This document shows, one piece after another, positions 40,613-44,122 of a stretch of 44,122 nt of DNA. Under the pieces are notes generated by a model that had not been told where the DNA came from, did not search any database, and saw only the letters and a program-made list of their open reading frames with translations. The position numbers and the translations under genes are program-made. How positions within the stretch are numbered: position 1 is the stretch's first letter; the number at the start of each line of letters is the position of its first letter. The stretch spans positions 1 to 44,122 of the forward strand of contig NZ_JARKPQ010000365.1 in assembly GCF_029975155.1 (NCBI RefSeq), read 5' to 3'. Source of the DNA: Propionicimonas sp. (GTDB taxonomy: Bacteria > Actinomycetota > Actinomycetes > Propionibacteriales > Propionibacteriaceae).

Positions 40613-42151
40613 TCAGCCGGCGGCTACGGGCAGCCAGAGCTCGTATCTGCCCTCGCGGCCATCGAGGCGCCATTCCGGCGAGGTCTCCAGCCGCTCCCGG
40701 AGGACGGGCGTCGCGTCCGCCTCGAGGTCGAGGATCACGCAGGTCGTTCCGTCCGGCACCGGAGCGTCGCTGGTGCCTCCGAAATAGGAGTATCCGCGCA
40801 GCAGCATGTCGCGGCCGAAGAAGTCGGCCCGCCCGTCCATCCACACGGGGGCGTCGGGCCTCAGCAGCACGATCGCGCCGCCGATCCCCGGCCGGGAGAA
40901 GAGCTGGCACCCTGACGGCAGCCTGGCAGCCACCGCCTGCTCGGACGGCACCCCGTGCTGGCTGGCCAGCAGCAGCGTCCCGGGGGACAGCAGCACGATC
41001 GTCGCGGTGAGCACGATCCGCCAGAACCGTCCCTGGGCGTAGTCGTTCAGCTTCGCGCGAATCGTGTCCCGCCGCGGCCAGTCCCTCAGGCGACGCCGGA
41101 ACCGGTCGGCCGCATAGGTGGCGCCCGCAGCCGCGACCGGCGCGAGCGTGAGCAGGGACACACCGAGGAACCGGGTCGCCATCAGTCCGGCGACCGCCGC
41201 GGGCACCCCGATCAGGGCGACTGCACCCAGTTCCACCACCGACTCCCCGGCGCGCCACTTCCGCACGAGCCACCATGTCGTCAGCGCGGCGAGCAGCAGC
41301 GCGACGGCGGACATGAAGGCGAAGGTGACCGCGAGCTGTCCGGACAGGTTCGGATCGAACGGCGAACTCCATTCGGTGATCAGGCCCTGGCACGCCTCCT
41401 GCACGGCCCTCGATCGGGCGAGGCCGGTGACCACGCCGTAGGGCGACAGGAGCATCCCGAGGCCCCAGCCGAGCACACCCCCGATGATCAGGGCCCAGCG
41501 CGTGCGTGCCGCGAGCTCACGGGTCAGGAGCCAGATGCCGGCCCACACGACCGCCATGGCCGGGCTGAGCAGCAGGAAGGAGAGGTGGATCCAGTTCCCC
41601 AGCGCAGAGAGGCAGAGCGAGGCTGCGAAGACGACGCCGACGAGCGTCGGCGCACGCAGTGCCGACGACAGGTCGCGGATCCGGAGTGCCAGGTACACCG
41701 CGAGAAGCAGGAGGAACTGGACGACGAGCGTCGCGCGCGCACTGAGCATCGGGTACGCGGCGGCCGTGACGAGGAGCAGGCCCAGCAGGCCGGGCAGCGG
41801 CCGGGCTCCCAGCCTGCGGCCCAGCAGGTAGACCATCACGCCGAGCAGCGTGATCGTCGCGGCACTCAGCAGGAAGAATCCCCAGAAGCCGCCGGTCCGA
41901 TAGGCAAGGCCGAGCAGGATGTTCCACAACGGCGAGTTCGGGTACCAGTCGCCCTCCACGCCCGACCAGGTCCAGGTGTCGGGCCGAGCCAGCGGCATAC
42001 CGGCCAGGTTCTCCAGCCCCGCGCGAATCTGCCAGTAGGGGTCGCGCTCCTCCATCCGACCGGCTCGGACGGCCGCGAGTGAGACGAGATAGGCCCAGAG
42101 GACGACGAGGTCCCAGCGTTGCGTCCGCGCCGACGCAACTGCGTTCGCCAT
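40613..42151 (-). CDS. Polytopic membrane protein, GT-C glycosyltransferase-like
   Basis: The product is 512 residues with about ten membrane helices in the first 400 residues and a soluble C-terminal domain of about 110. The first external loop (MEERDPYWQIRAGLENLAGMPLARPDTWTWSGVEGDWYPNSPLWNILL) has the D-x-x-W-x-I-x-x-G...P-x-x-D-x-x-x-W pattern of GT-C-like proteins that may use lipid-linked sugars. The activity is unproven. ATG 42151 follows GAAGGGG by six bases; TAGGGT (42186-42181, minus strand) gives a leader of about 23 bases. Confidence 0.75.
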   Translation of the reverse strand: MANAVASARTQRWDLVVLWAYLVSLAAVRAGRMEERDPYWQIRAGLENLAGMPLARPDTWTWSGVEGDWYPNSPLWNILLGLAYRTGGFWGFFLLSAATITLLGVMVYLLGRRLGARPLPGLLGLLLVTAAAYPMLSARATLVVQFLLLLAVYLALRIRDLSSALRAPTLVGVVFAASLCLSALGNWIHLSFLLLSPAMAVVWAGIWLLTRELAARTRWALIIGGVLGWGLGMLLSPYGVVTGLARSRAVQEACQGLITEWSSPFDPNLSGQLAVTFAFMSAVALLLAALTTWWLVRKWRAGESVVELGAVALIGVPAAVAGLMATRFLGVSLLTLAPVAAAGATYAADRFRRRLRDWPRRDTIRAKLNDYAQGRFWRIVLTATIVLLSPGTLLLASQHGVPSEQAVAARLPSGCQLFSRPGIGGAIVLLRPDAPVWMDGRADFFGRDMLLRGYSYFGGTSDAPVPDGTTCVILDLEADATPVLRERLETSPEWRLDGREGRYELWLPVAAG

Positions 42152-42196
42152 CCTCCACCCCTTCGCTCTGCCTCCCGGCCACCCTAGCGATGGGCG

Positions 42197-42290
42197 GCCG
42201 GCACTCCCGCAGGCGCTCCCGGAATTCGCGGAAGCTCCGGGAATTCGGGAGCTTCCGCCGTGTTCGGGGAGTGTCTGCGGGAGTGCCGGC
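42197..42290. terminator. Large two-stem inverted repeat after yceI
   Basis: The outer 16-bp arms (GCCGGCACTCCCGCAG, 42197-42212; complement 42275-42290) enclose an inner 11-bp stem (GCGGAAGCTCC, 42228-42238; complement 42248-42258). It is downstream of YceI and just upstream of the -10 box of the membrane-protein gene, so it probably isolates the two units. It is not one of the dispersed families. Confidence 0.65.
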
Positions 42291-42307
42291 AGGGCGTCAG
42301 CCGCGGA

Positions 42308-42868
42308 TCAGGCCTTGATGGCCGAGACCTCGAACTCGAGGGTGACCTTGTCGCTGACCAGGACGCCGCCGGTCTCCAGCGCGGCGTTCCAGGTGAGGTC
42401 CCAGTCCTTGCGGTTCACGACGACGTCGCCCTCGAAGCCGATCCGGCTGTTGCCGAACGGGTCGACGGCCGCGCCGCCGAAAGTGAACGGCACGGTGACC
42501 GGACGGGTGACGCCCTTGATGGTCAGGTCGCCGGTCACCTCGACGGTCTCGTCGTCGGTGATCGCGAAGCCCGTGGCCTTGAACGTGATCGTGGGGTAGG
42601 TCTCCACGTCGAAGAAGTCGCCGGAGCGCAGGTGGCCGTCGCGGTTGGCGTCCCTGGTGTCGACGCTGGCGGCCTGGATGGTGACCTCGAGGCTGGACGC
42701 GGACGGGTTGGCGCCGTCGATGGTGGCGGTGCCGCTGACCTCGTTGAAGGCGCCGCGCACCTTGGCGACCATCGCGTGCCGGGCCACGAAGCCGATCCGG
42801 GAGTGGGACGGGTCGAGCGTGTAGGTGCCGGACAGGTCACGGACGCTGGTGATGGTTGAGGTGGTCAT
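42308..42868 (-). CDS. YceI family protein
   Basis: The product is 186 residues with the YceI lipocalin-like barrel: GTYTLDPSHSRIGFVARHAMVAKVRGAFNEVSG, ASVDTRDANRDGHLRSGDFFDVETYPTITFKAT, GDLTIKGVTRPV, and DPFGNSRIGFEGDVVVNRKDWDLTWN. The fold binds long isoprenoid-type chains. There is no signal peptide, so a cytoplasmic location is likely. ATG 42868 has AGGAGGAAA upstream; the in-frame extension is rejected. Confidence 0.93.
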   Translation of the reverse strand: MTTSTITSVRDLSGTYTLDPSHSRIGFVARHAMVAKVRGAFNEVSGTATIDGANPSASSLEVTIQAASVDTRDANRDGHLRSGDFFDVETYPTITFKATGFAITDDETVEVTGDLTIKGVTRPVTVPFTFGGAAVDPFGNSRIGFEGDVVVNRKDWDLTWNAALETGGVLVSDKVTLEFEVSAIKA

Positions 42869-43060
42869 CGGGGGTTTCCTCCTGCTGGTCTGATCTGGTT
42901 GAACTCTCAACTAAATCCTACGCCGGGATGATTTATCCGTCAACTACCTCGGGTGGCGGCGGCCGGGCACTCCCTGCCCGACCGCCGTCGCGCGGGGGTA
43001 TGGTGACTGGCACACTTGCCCGGACGGTCCGCCATGCCGTCCGCAACCGACGGAGGATGC

Positions 43061-44122
43061 ATGAGCACAGCGACCTTCAGCCACGACGACGTGAGCATCG
43101 AGTTGCCCCTGGTCGAGGCCACTCAGGGCAACAACGGCTACGACATCGCCAAGCTGCTGGGCGCGACCGGTGACACGACCCTCGACGTCGGGTTCGCCAA
43201 CACGGCGTCCTGCCGGTCCGAGATCACCTTCATCGACGGGGACGCGGGCATCCTCCGCTACCGCGGCTACCCGATCGAGCAATTGGCCGAGCAGTCCAGC
43301 TTCCTCGAGGTCGCCTACCTCGTGCTGCACGGCGAGCTCCCCACCACCGAGGAACTCGCCGTCTTCTCGAAGAAGATCGCCAAGTACCACCTCGTCGACG
43401 AGCGGATGCGGGAGATGTTCCGCTCGCTCCCCCGCAAGTCCCACCCGATGCCGGTGCTGTCGGCCGCGATCAACGCGCTGTCCACCTTCGCGGTGTCCCG
43501 CCACGGCGACGACGCCTTCGACCTGGAGCGGGCCACGCACATCCTGCTCGGCTCGGTGCCCACGCTGGCCGCGTACGGCTACAAGAACTCCGTCGGCGAG
43601 CCGTTCCTGTACGCCGACGACTCGTTGAGCTACATCGAGAACTTCCTGCGGATGTCGTTCGGCCTGCCCACCGGGCCCTACCCGTTCGACGACGCGATCA
43701 CCCGCGCGCTCGACGTGCTGCTGATCCTGCACGCCGACCACGAGCAGAACTGTTCGACGTCGACCGTGCGCATGGTCGGGTCGTCCGGGGCGAACATCTA
43801 CGTCTCCGTCGCGGCCGGGGTGAGCGCGCTGTCCGGCCCACTGCACGGCGGCGCCAACCAGGCGGTGCTGGAGATGCTGAAGTCGATCAAGACCGAGGGT
43901 ATCGACGTCCGCACGTACGTGAACCGGGTGAAGGACAAGAAGGACACCACCAAGCTGATGGGCTTCGGTCACCGGATCTACACGAACTACGATCCGCGCG
44001 CGGCGATCGTGAAGAGGCACGCGGACGAGATCCTGGGCAAGCACAGTGGCAACGACGAGCTGCTCGACCTCGCCGTCCAGCTGGAGGAGGCCGCGCTGGC
44101 CGACCAGTACTTCCAGGAGCGC
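43061..44122 (+). CDS. gltA: Citrate synthase (3' partial)
   Basis: The first 354 residues are present and the frame is open to the last base. Type-I/II citrate synthase landmarks: EITFIDGDAGILRYRGYPIEQLAEQS, HADHEQNCSTSTVRMVGSSGANIYVSVAAG, the oxaloacetate-binding His262 in GPLHGGANQAVLEML and His304 in GFGHRIY. The catalytic Asp would lie beyond the window. It condenses acetyl-CoA and oxaloacetate to citrate. ATG 43061 has GGAGG five bases upstream. HEQNC replaces the more common HEQNA. It is divergent from yceI. Confidence 0.95.
   Translation, partial: MSTATFSHDDVSIELPLVEATQGNNGYDIAKLLGATGDTTLDVGFANTASCRSEITFIDGDAGILRYRGYPIEQLAEQSSFLEVAYLVLHGELPTTEELAVFSKKIAKYHLVDERMREMFRSLPRKSHPMPVLSAAINALSTFAVSRHGDDAFDLERATHILLGSVPTLAAYGYKNSVGEPFLYADDSLSYIENFLRMSFGLPTGPYPFDDAITRALDVLLILHADHEQNCSTSTVRMVGSSGANIYVSVAAGVSALSGPLHGGANQAVLEMLKSIKTEGIDVRTYVNRVKDKKDTTKLMGFGHRIYTNYDPRAAIVKRHADEILGKHSGNDELLDLAVQLEEAALADQYFQER

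Noticed and set aside
38883..41393. 836-codon open frame on the minus strand
   Set aside because: Antisense to the GTPase and rocD genes, both supported by catalytic motifs.

Overview
The window is very GC-rich. It has the gene content and expression signals of a high-GC Gram-positive bacterium (Actinomycetota): a DUF1707 protein, a complete Flp/Tad pilus cluster without an outer-membrane secretin, GTG starts, TAnnnT -10 boxes and many apparently leaderless genes. The abundant dispersed palindromes would fit a member of the Propionibacteriales, but the sequence alone does not prove the family. I see no rRNA, tRNA, CRISPR array, transposase or phage gene. The window opens inside a YjbR-like gene and closes inside a citrate synthase gene.

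Region 1 (1-11960) is mixed housekeeping and orphan genes: YjbR-like, DUF1707 membrane protein, an Ala-rich coiled-coil protein, DinB, a lipoprotein, an MBL/beta-CASP nuclease-like protein, a PEP-synthase/rifampin-phosphotransferase-like dikinase with a C-terminal membrane anchor, a dual-specificity phosphatase, a secreted TIG+CAP protein and a LacI regulator. Region 2 (11961-26175) holds a GH13 alpha-glucosidase divergent from the LacI gene, a YegP protein, a small membrane protein, flavodoxin, aldo/keto reductase, an MFS exporter, a Nudix hydrolase, a CPA1 antiporter, an adenine/adenosine deaminase, a large repeat-rich membrane protein, a small GNAT and a lipoprotein amidase.

Region 3 (26176-37435) is a Tad pilus locus. 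A minus-strand arm carries a Cys-rich TadG/VWA protein, TadE and a membrane VWA protein. A plus-strand arm carries Flp pilin, a CpaB-like SAF protein, TadZ/CpaE, TadA, TadB, TadC and a prepilin peptidase. The pilin would be cut by the peptidase and assembled by TadA on the TadB/TadC platform, with TadZ placing the machine and TadE/TadG forming minor or tip components. All three upstream regions in this locus share a 17-18 bp palindromic motif of the form GTCnCC-n-GGnGAC. I count eight copies by eye, none inside the genes. This is the strongest candidate here for an undescribed regulatory system.

Region 4 (37421-44122) has a universal stress protein, a COG2403-type GTPase next to ornithine aminotransferase, a polytopic GT-C-like membrane protein, YceI and citrate synthase.

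Several dispersed repeat families run through the intergenic DNA: (a) GGGGACAGGTCCCATTCCCG elements with stems of up to 26 bp, (b) GTCATCCCGGG / GGGATCCCGG elements, including a 109-bp tandem array, and (c) TTGGTCGAGCTTGGCCTG... / CCTGAGCCTGTCGAAGG elements, one of which sits in frame inside the GH13 gene. Most lie at convergent gene ends, where they could act as terminators.
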